The notes beneath the pieces are model-generated. The model made no database searches. It saw only the letters and a list, made by a program, of their open reading frames with translations, and was not told the DNA's origin. Positions 51,832 through 63,674 of a DNA stretch of 64,000 bases are shown here, piece after piece. Every line of letters begins with the position of its first letter. Position 1 is the first letter of the stretch. The DNA is from Mycolicibacter hiberniae. Its GTDB lineage: Bacteria > Actinomycetota > Actinomycetes > Mycobacteriales > Mycobacteriaceae. The translations under genes were made by a program, and so were the position numbers. Where the stretch lies: assembly GCF_010729485.1 (NCBI RefSeq), contig NZ_AP022609.1, forward strand, positions 2,356,001-2,420,000, in the 5' to 3' direction.

Positions 51832-53165
51832 CACGCGCCGAGGGCACACCGCTGACACCGGTGCTCAGCAGCTACTGGGACGACCCCGAATCGTGGACGC
51901 TGGAGACCTACCGCCGCCACGACGGCTACACCGGGATGCGGCGCGCGCTGTCGATGACCCCCGACGAGGTCATCGACCTGGTCAAGGACTCGGGGTTGCG
52001 CGGCCGGGGCGGCGCCGGGTTCTCCACCGGGACCAAGTGGTCCTTCGTCCCGCAGGGCAGCGAGGGCGCCGGGGCCCGCCCCCACTACCTGCTGGTCAAC
52101 GCCGACGAGTCCGAACCCGGCACCTGCAAGGACATGCCGCTGCTGATGGCCACGCCGCACGTGCTCATCGAGGGCATGATCGTGTGCTGCTACGCCATCC
52201 GGGCCCGCCACGCCTTCATCTACGTGCGCGGCGAGGTGGTTCCGGTGGTCCGCCGGCTGCAGGCCGCGGTGGCCGAGGCGTACGCGGCGGGGCTGCTGGG
52301 CACCGACATCGGCGGCAGCGGCTTCGACCTGGACATCACCGTGCACGCCGGGGCGGGCGCCTACATCTGCGGTGAGGAGACCGCGCTGATCGAGTCGCTG
52401 GAGGGCTACCGGGGCCAGCCCCGGCTGCGCCCGCCGTTCCCCGCCGTGGCCGGGTTGTATGCGTCGCCGACGGTGGTCAACAACGTCGAATCGATTGCCA
52501 GCGTTCCCGCCATCCTGCGCAACGGAGCCGAATGGTTCCGCTCCATGGGCACCGAGAAGTCCCGCGGGTTCACCCTGTATTCGCTGTCGGGTCACGTCAA
52601 CCGGCCCGGCCAATACGAAGCGCCGCTGGGCATCACACTGCGCGAACTGCTCGGCTACGCCGGCGGGATACGCGACGGGCACCGGCTGAAGTTCTGGACG
52701 CCGGGTGGGTCGTCGACCCCGATCCTGACCGAGGAGCATCTCGACATCCCGCTGGACTACGAGGGCATGGCCTCGGCCGGATCCATGCTGGGCACCAAGG
52801 CGTTACAGATCTTCGACGAGACCACCTGCGTGGTCCGTGCGGCCGCGCGCTGGTCGGAGTTCTACAAGCACGAATCCTGCGGGAAATGCACACCCTGCCG
52901 GGAGGGCACCTACTGGCTGGTGCCCATCTACGAGCGGCTGGAATCCGGCCGGGGCACCCCCGAAGACCTCGACACCCTGCTCGACATCGCCGACGTCCTG
53001 TTCGGGAAGTCCTTCTGCGCCTTGGGCGACGGCGCGGCGATGCCGGTGAAGTCGTCGATCGAGTACTTCCGTGACGAATACATCGCCCACCTCGACGGGG
53101 GCTGCCCGTTCGACCCGAAAGCGAGCATGTACGTGGCAGGTGGAATCCGCGGCGGTGTGGCGTGA
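51828..53165 (+). CDS. nuoF: NADH dehydrogenase subunit F
   Basis: 445 residues. The FMN/NADH-binding segment is [17 protein letters not shown] near 57-73, followed by [12 protein letters not shown] and YVRGEVV. The N3 [4Fe-4S] cluster is held by [12 protein letters not shown] near residue 348 and a Cys about 40 further on ([11 protein letters not shown]). This is the NADH entry site. Four-base overlaps on both sides. Confidence 0.97.
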   Translation: MTRAEGTPLTPVLSSYWDDPESWTLETYRRHDGYTGMRRALSMTPDEVIDLVKDSGLRGRGGAGFSTGTKWSFVPQGSEGAGARPHYLLVNADESEPGTCKDMPLLMATPHVLIEGMIVCCYAIRARHAFIYVRGEVVPVVRRLQAAVAEAYAAGLLGTDIGGSGFDLDITVHAGAGAYICGEETALIESLEGYRGQPRLRPPFPAVAGLYASPTVVNNVESIASVPAILRNGAEWFRSMGTEKSRGFTLYSLSGHVNRPGQYEAPLGITLRELLGYAGGIRDGHRLKFWTPGGSSTPILTEEHLDIPLDYEGMASAGSMLGTKALQIFDETTCVVRAAARWSEFYKHESCGKCTPCREGTYWLVPIYERLESGRGTPEDLDTLLDIADVLFGKSFCALGDGAAMPVKSSIEYFRDEYIAHLDGGCPFDPKASMYVAGGIRGGVA

Positions 53166-55561
53166 CTCAAAGCGCTCAGCCGGATGGTCAGGAAACGGTC
53201 ACCCTCACCATCGACGACCAACAGATCACCGTCCCCAAGGGCACCTTGATCATCCGCGCGGCCGAGCAGCTGGGCATCGAGGTCCCGCGGTTCTGCGACC
53301 ACCCGCTGCTGGACCCGGTGGCCTGGTGCCGGCAGTGCATGGTCGAGGTGGAAGGCCAGCGCAAGCCGCAGCCGTCGTGCGCGGTGGCCGCCGCCGACGG
53401 CATGGTGGTACGCACCCAGCACACCTCCGCCGAAGCCGACCGGGCCCAGCACCTGGTGATGGAGCTGCTGCTGATCAACCACCCGCTGGACTGCCCGACC
53501 TGCGACAAGGGCGGAGAGTGCCCGCTGCAGAACCAGGCGATGGCACACGGGCGCTCCGAGACTCGCTTCGAAGAGGCCAAGCGGCACTACCCCAAGCCGA
53601 TCAACATCTCCGCCCAGGTGCTGCTGGACCGGGATCGCTGCATCCTGTGCGCACGCTGCACCCGGTTCGCCAACGAGATCGCCGGGGACAAACTCATCGA
53701 GATGATGGACCGCGGCGCCCTGCAGCAGGTCGGCATCTACAGCGACACCCCGTTCGACTCCTACTTCTCGGGCAACACCGTCCAGATCTGCCCGGTGGGC
53801 GCTCTCACCGGCGCCTCCTACCGATTCCGGGCCCGGCCCTTCGACCTGGTTTCCACGCCGAGCGTCTGCGAGCACTGCGCCTCGGGCTGCGCTCAGCGCA
53901 CCGACCACCGGCGCGGCAAAGTGATGCGGCGACTGGCCGGCGACGACCCGGACGTCAACGAGGAGTGGAACTGCGACAAGGGCCGCTGGGCCTTCACCTA
54001 CGCCACCCAGAGCGACCGCATCACCACACCGCTGGTCCGCGACGACAGCGGAAACCTGGTTCCCACCTCCTGGCCGCACGCGGCGGCGGTTGTCGCTCGG
54101 GGCCTGGCTGCGGCCCGCGGCCACACCGGGGTGCTGGTCGGCGGCCGGATGTCGGCCGAAGACGCCTACAGCTACGCCAAGTTCGCCCGGCTGGCACTGC
54201 ACAGCGATGACATCGACTTCCGGGCGCGGGCGCACTCCGCCGAGGAGGCCGCGTTCCTGGCCGCCCGGGTGGCCGGCCGCGGTATCGAGGTCAGCTATGC
54301 CGACCTGGCGGCCGCGCCGGTGGTCCTGCTGGCCGGGCTGGAACCCGAGGAAGAGTCGCCGATCGTCTTCCTGCGGCTGCGCAAGGCGGCCCGCAAGAAC
54401 ACCACCCAGGTGATCAGCGTCGCCCCCTTGGCCGATCGCGGCCTGGCCAAGATGTCCGGCACCCTGCTGCCCGTCGTTCCCGGCGGCGAGGCCGCCGCTC
54501 TGGACGACCTGCACACCGCCGACATCGGGCAATCGCTGCGCCAGCCGGGCGCGGTGATCCTGGTCGGCGAACGTCTGGCGAGTTCGCCGGGAGCCCTCTC
54601 GGCGGCGGTCCGGCTGGCCGAGGCCACCGGCGCCAAGCTGGCGTGGGTGCCCCGACGTGCCGGCGAGCGCGGCGCGCTGGACAGCGGCGCGCTGGCCGGG
54701 CTGCTCCCCGGCGGGCGTCCGCTGGAGGACCCGGGCGCGCGAGCCGAGGTCGCACGGGCATGGGGCCTCGACGGCCCCGACGGCCTGCCGTCGCAGGCCG
54801 GGCGCACCACCGACGCCATCCTGGCGGCCGCCGGCGACGGCACCCTGCAGGCACTGCTGGTCGGCGGGGTCGAACCGGCCGACTTGGCCGACCCGGCAGC
54901 GGCTTTGGCGGCCCTGGACGCGGTGGGCTTCCTGGTCAGCCTCGAGCAGCGGCACAGCGAAGTCACCGAACGCGCCGACGTGGTGCTGCCGGTCGCGGTC
55001 GCGGCCGAGAAAGCCGGCACCTACGTCAACTGGGAGGGCCGGCACCGTCGGTTCGGCGTCGCCCTGGGAGACAGCGGCGCCCTCCCGGACCGGCGGGTGC
55101 TCGACGTCATCGCCGAGGAAATGGGCGTGCCGCTGGGTCTGTCCACCCTGGAAGCGGCCCGCGAGGAGCTGGCGGCGCTGCGTAGCTGGGCCGGTGACCG
55201 GCCCGCCGGGCCGGACGTGGCCGCGGGCCCGCCGCCGCAACCCGGCAGCGGTGAAGCGGTGCTGGCCGGCTGGCGCATGTTGCTCGACGAAGGACGGTTG
55301 CAGGCCGGTGAACGCAACCTGGCGGCCACCGCCCGCACACCGGTGGCGCGCCTGTCGGCCACGACAGCCGCCGACATCGGTGCCGCAGCAGGGGATCCCA
55401 TCACGGTCAGTACCGAGCGCGGCCGAATCACCTTGCCGCTGGCGATCACCGACATGCCGGACAACGTGGTGTGGCTGCCGATGAACTCGGCCGGCTCGGC
55501 GGTACACCGGGACCTGGGGGTCAGCCCCGGCGCGACAGTACAGATTGGACGCACACCATGA
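53162..55561 (+). CDS. nuoG: NADH dehydrogenase subunit G
   Basis: 799 residues from GTG 53162. The N-terminal ferredoxin-like part holds N1b ([16 protein letters not shown] plus Cys in QPSCAV), N5 ([17 protein letters not shown] with an upstream His), N4 ([11 protein letters not shown] ... ICPVGAL), and the extra N7 cluster found in a subset of bacteria (CEHCASGC and [11 protein letters not shown]). The C-terminal molybdopterin-type domain is retained without a cofactor function. The GTG start overlaps the nuoF stop. Confidence 0.96.
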   Translation: MTQSAQPDGQETVTLTIDDQQITVPKGTLIIRAAEQLGIEVPRFCDHPLLDPVAWCRQCMVEVEGQRKPQPSCAVAAADGMVVRTQHTSAEADRAQHLVMELLLINHPLDCPTCDKGGECPLQNQAMAHGRSETRFEEAKRHYPKPINISAQVLLDRDRCILCARCTRFANEIAGDKLIEMMDRGALQQVGIYSDTPFDSYFSGNTVQICPVGALTGASYRFRARPFDLVSTPSVCEHCASGCAQRTDHRRGKVMRRLAGDDPDVNEEWNCDKGRWAFTYATQSDRITTPLVRDDSGNLVPTSWPHAAAVVARGLAAARGHTGVLVGGRMSAEDAYSYAKFARLALHSDDIDFRARAHSAEEAAFLAARVAGRGIEVSYADLAAAPVVLLAGLEPEEESPIVFLRLRKAARKNTTQVISVAPLADRGLAKMSGTLLPVVPGGEAAALDDLHTADIGQSLRQPGAVILVGERLASSPGALSAAVRLAEATGAKLAWVPRRAGERGALDSGALAGLLPGGRPLEDPGARAEVARAWGLDGPDGLPSQAGRTTDAILAAAGDGTLQALLVGGVEPADLADPAAALAALDAVGFLVSLEQRHSEVTERADVVLPVAVAAEKAGTYVNWEGRHRRFGVALGDSGALPDRRVLDVIAEEMGVPLGLSTLEAAREELAALRSWAGDRPAGPDVAAGPPPQPGSGEAVLAGWRMLLDEGRLQAGERNLAATARTPVARLSATTAADIGAAAGDPITVSTERGRITLPLAITDMPDNVVWLPMNSAGSAVHRDLGVSPGATVQIGRTP

Positions 55562-56787
55562 GCGATCCTTTGTGGTTGATGCTGGTCAAGGTGCTGGGCA
55601 TCTTCTTGTTTCTGCTTCTGACGGTTGTCCTGGCAATCGTCATCGAACGCAAAGTCGTGGGCCGCATGCAGATGCGCCCCGGCCCGAACCGGGTGGGGCC
55701 CAAAGGCTGGCTGCAGAGCCTCGCCGATGCGATCAAGCTGGCACTCAAGGAGGACATCACCCCCTTCAACGTCGACCGGGTGATCTACGCTCTGGCCCCG
55801 GTCATTTCGACGGTGCCGGCGATCACGGCGTTCGCGGTGATTCCCCTGGGTCCCGAGGTCAGCATCTTCGGCCACCGCACCGCGTTACAGCTGGCAGACC
55901 TTCCGATCGCGGTGCTGTTCGTCCTGGCGATGTCCTCGATCGGCGTGTACGGAATCATCCTGGCCGGCTGGTCGTCGGGTTCGGTCTATCCCCTGCTCGG
56001 TGGAATCCGCTCCACCGCCCAGGTGATCTCCTACGAGGTCGCGATGGGACTGGCGTTCGCCTCGGTGTTCCTCTACGCCGGGACGATGTCCACCTCGGGA
56101 ATCGTGGCGGCCCAGGACCGGGTGTGGTTCGCGTTCCTGTTGATGCCGGCCTTCCTGGTGTACCTGACCGCGATGGTCGGCGAGACCAACCGGGCGCCGT
56201 TCGACCTGCCCGAGGCCGAGGGCGAACTCGTCGGAGGCTTTCACACCGAATACTCGTCGCTGAAGTTCGCGCTGTTCTTCCTGGCCGAATACATCAACAT
56301 GACCACGGTGTCCGCGGTCGCCGTCACGCTGTTCCTCGGCGGTTGGCACGCACCGTTCCCGTTCAACATGTGGCCGGCCGCCAACACCGGCTGGTGGCCA
56401 CTGTTGTGGTTCACCGCGAAGCTGTGGGGTTTCATCTTCGTCTACATCTGGCTGCGCGGCACCCTGCCCCGGTTGCGCTACGACCAGTTCATGGCGCTGG
56501 GCTGGAAGATCCTGATCCCCGTGGCGCTGACCTGGGTGCTGCTCGCCGCCGGGATGCGCAGTCTGCGCAACGACGGCTACGAGAATTGGCAACTGGCACT
56601 GGCCGGCCTGAGCACGCTGACCACGGTCGTGGTGCTGCTGGCGCTGCACCGGCGCTTCAGCGCGTTGAACACCCGTCGCTCCGAATCGGCGCCGGCGCCT
56701 CCCGTCGTCGCACCGGAAGGATCATTCCCCACCCCACCGCTGCCGCAACGCCCGTCGTCGCGGGCCAAGGAGGACATCCATGGCTAG
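55558..56787 (+). CDS. nuoH: NADH dehydrogenase subunit H
   Basis: 409 residues with eight membrane helices and the conserved loops [20 protein letters not shown] and [19 protein letters not shown] that line the quinone tunnel and E-channel. The C-terminal 40 residues are hydrophilic and Pro-rich ([18 protein letters not shown]). ATG 55558 overlaps the nuoG stop by four bases; the 3' end overlaps nuoI by eight. Confidence 0.96.
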   Translation: MSDPLWLMLVKVLGIFLFLLLTVVLAIVIERKVVGRMQMRPGPNRVGPKGWLQSLADAIKLALKEDITPFNVDRVIYALAPVISTVPAITAFAVIPLGPEVSIFGHRTALQLADLPIAVLFVLAMSSIGVYGIILAGWSSGSVYPLLGGIRSTAQVISYEVAMGLAFASVFLYAGTMSTSGIVAAQDRVWFAFLLMPAFLVYLTAMVGETNRAPFDLPEAEGELVGGFHTEYSSLKFALFFLAEYINMTTVSAVAVTLFLGGWHAPFPFNMWPAANTGWWPLLWFTAKLWGFIFVYIWLRGTLPRLRYDQFMALGWKILIPVALTWVLLAAGMRSLRNDGYENWQLALAGLSTLTTVVVLLALHRRFSALNTRRSESAPAPPVVAPEGSFPTPPLPQRPSSRAKEDIHG

Positions 56788-57349
56788 CCTCAGAGACGCC
56801 CTGGCCGGGTTCGGCGTCACGTGGAAGACGATGTTCAAGCGGCCGATCAACGACGGCTACCCGGAGCGCAAGAAGCCGACGGCGCCGCGGTACCACGGCC
56901 GGCACCGCCTCAACCGGCACCCGGACGGGCTGGAGAAATGCATCGGCTGCGAGCTGTGCGCGTGGGCCTGCCCGGCCGACGCGATCTATGTGGAGGCCGC
57001 CGACAACACCGACCAGGAGCGTTTCTCCCCCGGCGAACGTTATGGCCGGGTCTACCAGATCAACTACCTGCGCTGCATCGGCTGCGGGCTGTGCATCGAA
57101 GCCTGCCCCACCCGCGCACTGACCATGACCAACGAATACGAGATGGCCGCCGACAACCGTGCCGAGCTGATCTGGGAGCGCGAGCAGTTGCTGGCACCGC
57201 TGGAACCCGGCATGGTGGCCCCGCCGCACGCGATGCCGCCCGGCGCCACCGAAAAGGACTACTACTTGGGCAGGGTCAGCCCGAACGGACTCGACGCCGA
57301 CCCTGATCTGTTCGTCATGCTGGACCGAGTGAAGCAGGGCAAAGCCTGA
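56780..57349 (+). CDS. nuoI: NADH dehydrogenase subunit I
   Basis: 189 residues. Two tandem [4Fe-4S] ferredoxin motifs, [17 protein letters not shown] (about 54-70) and [17 protein letters not shown] (about 99-115), hold clusters N6a and N6b that connect NuoG to NuoB. Starts inside nuoH (eight-base overlap); its last stop base is the first base of nuoJ. Confidence 0.97.
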   Translation: MASLRDALAGFGVTWKTMFKRPINDGYPERKKPTAPRYHGRHRLNRHPDGLEKCIGCELCAWACPADAIYVEAADNTDQERFSPGERYGRVYQINYLRCIGCGLCIEACPTRALTMTNEYEMAADNRAELIWEREQLLAPLEPGMVAPPHAMPPGATEKDYYLGRVSPNGLDADPDLFVMLDRVKQGKA

Positions 57350-58176
57350 TGGGCGGCCAACTGCTCGCCGCCGACATCGTCGTGCGCACCTCCACCGGGG
57401 AGGCGGTCACGTTCTGGATCCTCGGCGTGGTCGCCGTCATCGGGGCCATCGGGGTGGTCACCGCCGCCAAAGCGGTGTACTCGGCACTGTTTCTGGCGAT
57501 GACGATGCTGATCCTGGCGGTGTTCTACTTTGTCCAGGACGCGATGTTCCTCGGCGTGGTGCAGATCGTGGTCTACACCGGCGCGGTGATGATGCTGTTC
57601 CTGTTCGTGATGATGCTGATCGGTGTCGACTCGGCCGAGTCATTGGCGGAGACTCTGCGCGGCCAGCGGGTCGCCGCGACGCTTTCGGGCATCGGGTTCG
57701 GGATGCTGCTGATCGCCGGGATCGGTGGGGCGACCATGCACCTGCGCGGTATCAGCACACCGGCAGCGACCCCGACCGGATCGGCGGACCTGAGCCAGCA
57801 CAACGTCGAAGGCCTCGCGGCGCTGATCTTCACCCGCTATCTGTGGGCGTTCGAGCTCACCAGCGCGTTGCTGATCACTGCGGTGCTCGCAGCGATGGTG
57901 CTGACCCACCGTGAGCGACTGCAGCCCCGAATGACCCAGCGGGAGCTGTCTATCCAGCGCTTCCAATCCGGCCGGCGGCCCACACCACTGCCCACCCCCG
58001 GTGTCTACGCGCGCCACAACGCCGTGGACGTCGCCGCTCGCCTGCCCGACGGGACGTTCTCGGCGCTGTCGGTGTCGGACACCTTAACCCACCGCTGGGT
58101 CGACGCCACCGGCAATGCCGAACACGCCGCCGACCCGTCCGCGGGAACTCCAGCCGGCAACGGGGAGGACCAGTGA
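57349..58176 (+). CDS. nuoJ: NADH dehydrogenase subunit J
   Basis: 275 residues. Five membrane helices lie in residues 20-190, with the conserved TM3 stretch [21 protein letters not shown] containing a pi-bulge region important for coupling. A hydrophilic C-terminal tail of about 80 residues follows, as is normal for actinobacterial NuoJ. The stop overlaps nuoK by four bases. Confidence 0.95.
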   Translation: MGGQLLAADIVVRTSTGEAVTFWILGVVAVIGAIGVVTAAKAVYSALFLAMTMLILAVFYFVQDAMFLGVVQIVVYTGAVMMLFLFVMMLIGVDSAESLAETLRGQRVAATLSGIGFGMLLIAGIGGATMHLRGISTPAATPTGSADLSQHNVEGLAALIFTRYLWAFELTSALLITAVLAAMVLTHRERLQPRMTQRELSIQRFQSGRRPTPLPTPGVYARHNAVDVAARLPDGTFSALSVSDTLTHRWVDATGNAEHAADPSAGTPAGNGEDQ

Positions 58177-58472
58177 ATCCGGAGAACTACCTGTACCTGT
58201 CGGCGATGCTGTTCACCATCGGCGCCACCGGAGTGCTGTTGCGCCGCAACGCCCTGGTGATGTTCATGTGTGTCGAGCTGATGCTCAATGCCGCCAACCT
58301 GGCGTTCGTCACCTTCGCGCGGCTGCACTCTGCGCTCGACGGCCAGATGGTGGCGTTTTTCACCATGGTCGTCGCCGCCTGTGAGGTGGTGATCGGCCTG
58401 GCCATCATCATGACGATCTTCCGGGCCCGGCGATCGGCCTCGGTCGACGATGCGAACTTACTGCGCGGCTAG
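58173..58472 (+). CDS. nuoK: NADH dehydrogenase subunit K
   Basis: 99 residues, three membrane helices. Conserved acidic residues are in [16 protein letters not shown] (helix 2) and in [13 protein letters not shown] (helix 3); both belong to the proton-transfer path. Homologous to MrpC. GTG 58173 overlaps the nuoJ stop; nuoL follows after 15 bases. Confidence 0.96.
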   Translation: MNPENYLYLSAMLFTIGATGVLLRRNALVMFMCVELMLNAANLAFVTFARLHSALDGQMVAFFTMVVAACEVVIGLAIIMTIFRARRSASVDDANLLRG

Positions 58473-58487
58473 GAGTTTGGGAGCCCT

Positions 58488-60428
58488 ATGACGAATCTGA
58501 GCCAGCTGAGCTGGCTGCTGGTTGGCCTGCCGACCGCCGGTGCGCTGATCCTGTTACTCGGCGGGCGCCGAACCGACCGGTGGGGGCACCTGCTGGCCTG
58601 CGCCACGGTGCTCGGCTCGTTCGGGATCGGCCTGGCCCTGCTGGCCGACATGCTGGGCCGAGGCCCCGACGACCGGTCGATCCACACCCACCTGTTCAGC
58701 TGGGTGCCGGTGGGTGCCCTGCAGGTCGACTTCGGAGTGCTCATCGACCAGCTCTCGATCTGCTTCGTGCTGCTGATCACCGGCGTGGGCGCGTTGATCC
58801 ACATCTACTCGACCGGCTACATGAAGCACGATCCCGACCGCCGGCGCTTCTTTGCCTACCTGAACCTGTTCGTCGCCGCGATGCTGCTGCTGGTGGTCGC
58901 CGACAACTACCTGGGCCTCTACGTCGGCTGGGAAGGCGTCGGTCTGGCGTCCTACCTGCTGATCGGCTTCTGGTACGCCCGGCCGGTGGCGGCCGCGGCG
59001 GGCAAAAAGGCCTTCGTTTCCAACCGCGTCGGCGATATCGGACTGTCCTTGGCCATGTTCGTGATGTTCGCCGGATTCGGCACGCTGTCCTTCGACGGCC
59101 TGTTCGGCGCGGTCGGCGAGGCCGGTCCCAGCGGCCTGACCACTGCCATCGGTCTGCTGCTGCTGGTGGGCGCCTGCGCCAAGTCCGCACAGGTGCCGCT
59201 GCAGGCGTGGTTGTTCGACGCGATGGAAGGCCCGACACCGGTATCGGCGCTGATCCACGCCGCCACCATGGTGACCGCCGGCGTCTACCTGATCGTGCGG
59301 TCGGGCCCGGTGTTCGACCTGTCCCCCGACGCCCGCCTGGCCGTGGTCGTGGTCGGCGCCCTCACGTTGCTGTTCGGTGCCATCATCGGCTGCGCCAACG
59401 ACGACATCAAACGGGCCCTGGCCGCCTCCACGGTGAGCCAGATCGGCTACATGGTGCTGGCCGCGGGCCTGGGCCCGGCCGGCTACGCGGTGGCGATCAT
59501 GCACCTGCTCACCCACGGTTTCTTCAAAGCCGGACTGTTCCTGGGCTCCGGGTCGGTGATGCACGGAATGAACGACGAGCAGGACATGCGTCGCTACGGC
59601 GCCCTGCGCAGCTTCATGCCGGTGACCTTCGTGACGTTCGGGTTGTGCTACCTGGCGATCATCGGGGTGCCGCCGTTCGCCGGCTACTGGTCCAAGGACG
59701 CCATCATCGAGGCCGCACTGGCCACCGGCGGCACCCGCGGCTGGGTCCTGGGGGCCGTGACCATCCTGGGCGCCGGTATCACCGCCTTCTACATGACCCG
59801 CGTGATGCTGATGACGTTCGGCGGCGAACGCCGTTGGGCGGCCGACGAGAGCGAGGTGACCGCGGAGCGGGCACTGCAGCACCCGCACGAATCGCCGTCG
59901 GTGATGACCTGGCCGATGATCGTGCTGGCGGTCGGCGCCGTCTTCGCCGGCGGTGCGCTGGCCGTCGGCGGGCGCTTGGAGCACTGGCTGGAGCCGGTGG
60001 TCAGCTCGGTGGCGGCGGTCGGCGAACACCACGCAGCGCACGCCATCCCGGCCTGGCTTACCGGAGCCATCACCCTGGGAGTCGTCCTGGTCGGTGTCGC
60101 GGTGGCCTACAACATGTACGGCCGCAAGCCGATACCGATCACCGCTCCCACCGACGTCTCGGCGCTGACGGTGGCGGCCCGCAACTATCTCTACGGCGAT
60201 GCCTTCAACGAGGAGGTGCTGATGCGTCCGGGTAACCGACTTGCCCAAGACCTGGTCAAGGTGGACGACGGGGTGGTCGACGGCTCGGTCAACACCGGAG
60301 CGGGGCTGGTGGCGATCGCCTCATATCTGGTGCGGCGCCTACAGACCGGCTTCGTGCGCTCGTATGCGCTGACGATGCTCGCCGGTGCGGTCCTGGTCGT
60401 GGCGATGGTGCTGGCGGTGCAGCTGTGA
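58488..60428 (+). CDS. nuoL: NADH dehydrogenase subunit L
   Basis: 646 residues, antiporter-like. Key residues are Glu in [16 protein letters not shown] (near 146) and Lys in [31 protein letters not shown]. The C-terminal part contains the long lateral helix and a final anchor ([19 protein letters not shown]). It is the distal proton pump of the membrane arm. The stop overlaps nuoM by four bases. Confidence 0.96.
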   Translation: MTNLSQLSWLLVGLPTAGALILLLGGRRTDRWGHLLACATVLGSFGIGLALLADMLGRGPDDRSIHTHLFSWVPVGALQVDFGVLIDQLSICFVLLITGVGALIHIYSTGYMKHDPDRRRFFAYLNLFVAAMLLLVVADNYLGLYVGWEGVGLASYLLIGFWYARPVAAAAGKKAFVSNRVGDIGLSLAMFVMFAGFGTLSFDGLFGAVGEAGPSGLTTAIGLLLLVGACAKSAQVPLQAWLFDAMEGPTPVSALIHAATMVTAGVYLIVRSGPVFDLSPDARLAVVVVGALTLLFGAIIGCANDDIKRALAASTVSQIGYMVLAAGLGPAGYAVAIMHLLTHGFFKAGLFLGSGSVMHGMNDEQDMRRYGALRSFMPVTFVTFGLCYLAIIGVPPFAGYWSKDAIIEAALATGGTRGWVLGAVTILGAGITAFYMTRVMLMTFGGERRWAADESEVTAERALQHPHESPSVMTWPMIVLAVGAVFAGGALAVGGRLEHWLEPVVSSVAAVGEHHAAHAIPAWLTGAITLGVVLVGVAVAYNMYGRKPIPITAPTDVSALTVAARNYLYGDAFNEEVLMRPGNRLAQDLVKVDDGVVDGSVNTGAGLVAIASYLVRRLQTGFVRSYALTMLAGAVLVVAMVLAVQL

Positions 60429-62029
60429 ACGCCAACACGAGCGTGCCCTGGCTGAGCCTGCTGTGGCTGCTGCCACTGGTCGGCGCCGGACTGGTGATCG
60501 TGTTGCCGGCCGGCCGGCCGGGCCTGGCGAAGTACACCGGCCTGCTGGTCAGCCTTGCCACGCTGGGGGTGGCCGTCGTGGTCACCGTCGGGTTCGACAC
60601 CACTCCGGTGGCCGCCCCCTACCAGTTCGTCGAATCCCATTCCTGGATTCCGGCGTTCGGGGCGAGCTACACCCTCGGGGTGGACGGCATCGCGGTGATC
60701 CTGGCGTTGCTGACCGCCGGGCTGGTGCCGCTGTTGATGCTGGCCGGATGGAACGACGGGGAGACCGGCGCCGATGCTGACGACGCGCCGCGCCCGGCAG
60801 TTCGCGCGCGGGGACCGCACGCATTCGCGGCGCTGACGCTGACCGTCGAGGCGATGGTGCTGATCTCGCTGGTCTCGCTGGACGTCCTGCTGTTCTACGT
60901 GTTCTTCGAAGCCATGCTGATCCCGATGTACTTCATGATCGGCGGCTTCGGCAGGGGCGCGAAGCGTTCCCAGGCAGCCCTGAAGTTCCTGCTGTACAAC
61001 CTGTTCGGGGGCCTGATCATGCTGGCCGCCGTGATCGGGGTCTACGTGGCCAGTTCCGGGGCAGGCTCGTCTGGCGGTACGTTCGACTTCCGGGAACTGG
61101 TCTCGACCTTCTCGCCGGCGACCACCACCGTGGATCCGGGCGTCCTCAAGCTGCTGTTCGCCGGCTTCATGTTCGCCTTCGCGGTCAAAGCTCCGCTGTG
61201 GCCGCTGCACCGGTGGCTGCCCGACGCGGCGGTGGAATCCACTCCCGCGACCGCGGTGCTGATGATGGCGGTGATGGACAAAGTGGGCACCTTCGGGATG
61301 CTGCGCTACTGCCTGCAGTTGTTCCCGGACGCGTCCACCTATTTCCGGCCGACCATCATCGCGCTCGCGGTCATCGGAGTGGTCTACGGCGCGATGGTGG
61401 CGATCGGGCAACGCGACATCATGCGGTTGATCGCCTACACCTCGATCTCCCACTTCGGGTTCATCATTCTGGGGATCTTCGTGATGACCAGCCAGGGACA
61501 GAGCGGTTCGACGCTGTACATGCTCAACCACGGATTGTCCACGGCGGCCTTGTTCTTGATCGCCGGATTCCTGATCGCCCGGCGCGGCGGCACTCGGGCG
61601 ATCGCCGACTACGGTGGCGTGCAGAAGGTGGCCCCGGTGATGGCCGGCACCTTCATGGTCGCCGCGATGGCCACCCTCTCGCTGCCGGGCCTGGCCCCGT
61701 TCATCAGTGAATTCCTGGTTCTCATCGGCACGTTCAACCGGTATTGGGTGGCGGCGGCGGTCGGCTCCACGGCGTTGGTGTTGTCGTCGATCTACATGCT
61801 GTGGCTGTACCAGCGGGTGATGACCGGGCCCGTCGCGCACGGCAATGAACGCATCCACGATCTGGTCCCGCGCGAGTTGCTGGTCGTCACACCGTTGATC
61901 GCGCTGTTGCTGTTCCTCGGCTTCTATCCCAAACCGGCGCTGGACATCATCAATCCGGGCGTCGAGCACACCTTGACCACGATCGGCCAGACCGACCCGG
62001 CACCGCTGACCGCTGAGGGGGCGCACTGA
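60425..62029 (+). CDS. nuoM: NADH dehydrogenase subunit M
   Basis: 534 residues, antiporter-like, with [17 protein letters not shown] (conserved Glu) and [21 protein letters not shown] (conserved Lys), then [15 protein letters not shown] central proton-pumping subunit. GTG 60425 is the start; nuoN begins two bases after its stop. Confidence 0.96.
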   Translation: MNANTSVPWLSLLWLLPLVGAGLVIVLPAGRPGLAKYTGLLVSLATLGVAVVVTVGFDTTPVAAPYQFVESHSWIPAFGASYTLGVDGIAVILALLTAGLVPLLMLAGWNDGETGADADDAPRPAVRARGPHAFAALTLTVEAMVLISLVSLDVLLFYVFFEAMLIPMYFMIGGFGRGAKRSQAALKFLLYNLFGGLIMLAAVIGVYVASSGAGSSGGTFDFRELVSTFSPATTTVDPGVLKLLFAGFMFAFAVKAPLWPLHRWLPDAAVESTPATAVLMMAVMDKVGTFGMLRYCLQLFPDASTYFRPTIIALAVIGVVYGAMVAIGQRDIMRLIAYTSISHFGFIILGIFVMTSQGQSGSTLYMLNHGLSTAALFLIAGFLIARRGGTRAIADYGGVQKVAPVMAGTFMVAAMATLSLPGLAPFISEFLVLIGTFNRYWVAAAVGSTALVLSSIYMLWLYQRVMTGPVAHGNERIHDLVPRELLVVTPLIALLLFLGFYPKPALDIINPGVEHTLTTIGQTDPAPLTAEGAH

Positions 62030-62031
62030 CC

Positions 62032-63633
62032 ATGGCGGGCATGCCAATCCCATCTGTCGAATACGGCCTCGTGTTACCGCTGCTGATCGTTTTCGGCACC
62101 GCGGTGGCCGGTGTGGCCGTCGAAGCGTTCGTCGCGCGTCGGGCGCGCTATGCGACCCAAGTGCTGCTCGCCGTCGGCGGCCTGGCCGCCGCGTTCGCCG
62201 CAATCGTCGAAGTGGGCCGCGAGCTGCCGGCCGACGGCCGTGTCGCGGTGCTGGGCTCGATGGCGGTGGACCGGCCGGTGCTGGTGCTGCAGGCCACCAT
62301 CGCACTGGTGGGGATCATGGCCGTGGTGTTCATGGCGGAGCGCAACATCGGCACCGGCGTTGCCGAAGGTCCGGGAGCCGCGGCCGCGCCGACGGCACCG
62401 CCACGCGCGGGCATGGACTCGTTCACGCCCCAGGCGTCGGCGGTACCCGACAGCGTCGCCGAACTCGACGCCGCCCGGGCCGGGGTGACCCAGACCGAGG
62501 TGTTCCCGCTGACCGTGCTGGCGATCGGCGGCATGATGGTGTTCCCCGCCGCCAACGATCTGGTCACCATGTTCGTGGCACTGGAAGTGCTCTCCCTGCC
62601 GCTGTATCTGCTGTGCGGTCTGGCCCGCTACCGCCGCCTGCTCTCCCAGGAAGCAGCCCTGAAGTATTTCTTGCTGGGCGCGTTCTCCTCGGCGCTGTTC
62701 CTGTTCGGCGCCGCTTTGCTGTACGGCGCCACCGGGACACTGACCCTGACAGAGATCGGCGAGCGGCTGTTCGCCCACAGCGGCGACCCGCTGGCGCTGA
62801 TCGGTGCCGGCCTGATCCTGGTCGGCCTGTTCTTCAAGGTCGGCGCCGTGCCCTTCCATTCATGGGTGCCCGATGTCTATGTCGGGGCGCCGACACCGGT
62901 CACCGGATTCATGGCGGCCGCCACCAAAGTCGCCGCCTTCGGGGCGATGCTGCGCATCCTCTACGTCGCGCTGCCGGCGCTGCACGACCAGTGGCGTCCC
63001 CTGCTGTGGCTGATCGCAATCGTGACCATGGTGGTCGCCACCATCGCGGCGATCACCCAGACCGAGGTCAAGAGGATGCTCGCCTATTCCTCGATCGCGC
63101 ACGCGGGTTTCGTGCTGACCGGCGTCTTGTCGGCGATCCCGGCCGGCATCTCGGCGACGCTGTTCTACTTGGTCGCCTACAGCTTCTCCACCGTGGGCGC
63201 CTTCGCCGTGGTGAATCTGATCCGCGGCTCCGGCGGTGAAGAGGAACTCGACATGGCCCGGTGGGCCGGGCTGGGCCGGCGCTATCCGGTGGTGGGCTTG
63301 CTGTTTTCGATGTTCCTGCTGGCCTTCGCCGGCATTCCGCTCACCAGTGGCTTCATCAGTAAGTTCGCGGTCTTCAAGGCCGCCGCCGAAGGCGGTGCCG
63401 CACCGCTGGTGGTGGTGGGCGTGGTCGCCAGCGGTGTGGCCGCCTACTTCTACGTCCGGGTGATCGTGTTGATGTTCTTCACCGACTCCCCTGCCGATCC
63501 GCCGAACCTGGTTCTGCCCAGCGTGTGGAGCAAGGCGGCGATCGCCCTGTGCGCAGCGGTGACGGTGTTGCTGGGAGTGTTCCCGCAACCGCTGCTGGAC
63601 CTGGTGGACGCGGCAACGCAATTCGCGCAGTAA
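62032..63633 (+). CDS. nuoN: NADH dehydrogenase subunit N
   Basis: 533 residues, antiporter-like, with VALEVLSLPLYLLCGLARY, KVGAVPFHSWVPDVYVGAPTPVTGF and LAYSSIAHAGFVLTG. An extra hydrophilic stretch of about 50 residues (near 115-160, rich in Ala/Pro) separates two early helices, as in other mycobacterial NuoN. Last gene of the operon. A weak GC-rich inverted repeat follows near 63643-63672. Confidence 0.95.
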   Translation: MAGMPIPSVEYGLVLPLLIVFGTAVAGVAVEAFVARRARYATQVLLAVGGLAAAFAAIVEVGRELPADGRVAVLGSMAVDRPVLVLQATIALVGIMAVVFMAERNIGTGVAEGPGAAAAPTAPPRAGMDSFTPQASAVPDSVAELDAARAGVTQTEVFPLTVLAIGGMMVFPAANDLVTMFVALEVLSLPLYLLCGLARYRRLLSQEAALKYFLLGAFSSALFLFGAALLYGATGTLTLTEIGERLFAHSGDPLALIGAGLILVGLFFKVGAVPFHSWVPDVYVGAPTPVTGFMAAATKVAAFGAMLRILYVALPALHDQWRPLLWLIAIVTMVVATIAAITQTEVKRMLAYSSIAHAGFVLTGVLSAIPAGISATLFYLVAYSFSTVGAFAVVNLIRGSGGEEELDMARWAGLGRRYPVVGLLFSMFLLAFAGIPLTSGFISKFAVFKAAAEGGAAPLVVVGVVASGVAAYFYVRVIVLMFFTDSPADPPNLVLPSVWSKAAIALCAAVTVLLGVFPQPLLDLVDAATQFAQ

Positions 63634-63674
63634 GCGGGGTATGCCCGTCGCCCCGGGCGGGTACACCCCCGGAT

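Noticed and set aside
52928..55507. Very long open frame (about 859 codons) on the minus strand opposite nuoF/nuoG
   Set aside because: It lies wholly antisense to nuoF/nuoG, has Arg/His/Gly/Gln-rich shadow composition and no domain; caused by GC-rich third positions.
63643..63672. Terminator after nuoN
   Set aside because: The GC-rich inverted repeat pairs imperfectly and has no T-run, so it is not listed as a feature.
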